From: Thermoleophilia bacterium
GTDB lineage: Bacteria; Actinomycetota; Thermoleophilia; Gaiellales; SKUG01
Reading direction: 5' to 3'
DNA: 5,617 nucleotides
Assembly: GCA_025964455.1 (NCBI GenBank)
Contig: JAOPYU010000169.1
Location: 1-5,617 of the forward strand
Shown here piece after piece: positions 5,340 to 5,617 of this stretch. The notes beneath the pieces were generated by a model. It saw only the letters and a program-made list of their open reading frames with translations, was not told the DNA's origin and made no database searches. Position 1 is the stretch's first letter. Each line of letters begins with the position of its first letter. A program made the translations under genes and the position numbers.

Positions 5340-5617
5340 GTGGAGCAGGAGGATCAGGACGAACTCGAAGTCCATGCGTCGGCCAGGCGTCGATTGTCTG
5401 CGTGGTTCGACGACGAGGACATCGAGCCCTGGGCCATCGCGCAGCTCGTCGCAGCTGCCGATGAGATGCGTCTGCTCGTGGCTCCGCCGCCCGCGTGGGA
5501 TCGCATCCAGACCGCCCACGCTCGCCGCGCCACCCTTCGATTCGTCGAGACCGCTGGAGCGACGACACCGATGCTGCTCCTGTTCGAACTCGCGCCGGCC
5601 CGCGTGGTGCTGCGCGC
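5340..5617 (+). CDS. hypothetical protein, N-terminal part (3' end outside window)
   Basis: After the TGA of the DUF3592 gene the same frame stays open to the window edge. The first start codon is GTG 5340, giving 92 codons without a stop. The translation begins MEQEDQDELEVHASARRRLS, then AWFDDEDIEPWAIAQLVAAADEMRLLVAPPPAWDRIQTAHARRATLRF, and continues past PMLLLFELAPARVVLR. Composition (acidic N-terminus, balanced Leu/Ala/Arg, mostly G or C third bases) is that of a real soluble protein, whereas the opposite-strand frames here are Arg/Pro/Ser-rich shadows. No membrane segment, signal peptide or known motif was recognised. No clear ribosome binding site precedes the GTG. It begins 30 bases after the upstream stop, so it may be co-transcribed. 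Confidence 0.6.
   Translation, partial: MEQEDQDELEVHASARRRLSAWFDDEDIEPWAIAQLVAAADEMRLLVAPPPAWDRIQTAHARRATLRFVETAGATTPMLLLFELAPARVVLR

Overview
This is a GC-rich window read as bacterial chromosome, most likely an actinomycete of the class Thermoleophilia (Solirubrobacterales-like). That placement is an inference. It rests on base composition and on the N-terminal style of the minus-strand surface protein (Arg/Pro start, hydrophobic stretch, then an LPxxSVGxxQLRxGAV segment), which recurs in that group. No rRNA, tRNA, CRISPR array, insertion sequence or transposase was seen.

Layout: (1) 1-555, plus strand: the 3' part of an alpha/beta hydrolase gene whose nucleophile region lies off the left edge. 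(2) 552-2073, minus strand: three closely spaced genes, in transcription order a 77-residue glycine-rich membrane peptide, a DUF4395 integral membrane protein whose last ~34 codons are displaced by an apparent single-base frameshift, and a secreted decapeptide-repeat protein with a phage-appendage-like C-terminal domain. The repeat-protein gene and the hydrolase converge, and their stop codons share the palindrome CTAG. (3) 2074-2256: a 183-bp divergent intergenic region with small inverted repeats. (4) 2257-4808, plus strand: a two-component pair joined by an ATGA overlap, made of a receiver-only response regulator and a polytopic HisKA_3-type histidine kinase. (5) 4857-5309, plus strand: a DUF3592-like two-helix membrane protein. 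(6) 5340-5617, plus strand: the start of an unrecognised gene that runs off the right edge.

Functionally, the centre of the window is a membrane sensor kinase co-translated with a single-domain receiver. The kinase is of the family that normally pairs with NarL/LuxR-type regulators, yet this receiver has no DNA-binding domain, so the output is not visible here. The divergent minus-strand envelope genes are possible but unproven targets. The most concrete anomaly is the DUF4395 frameshift: removing one base restores a CxGC...CxxC tail.
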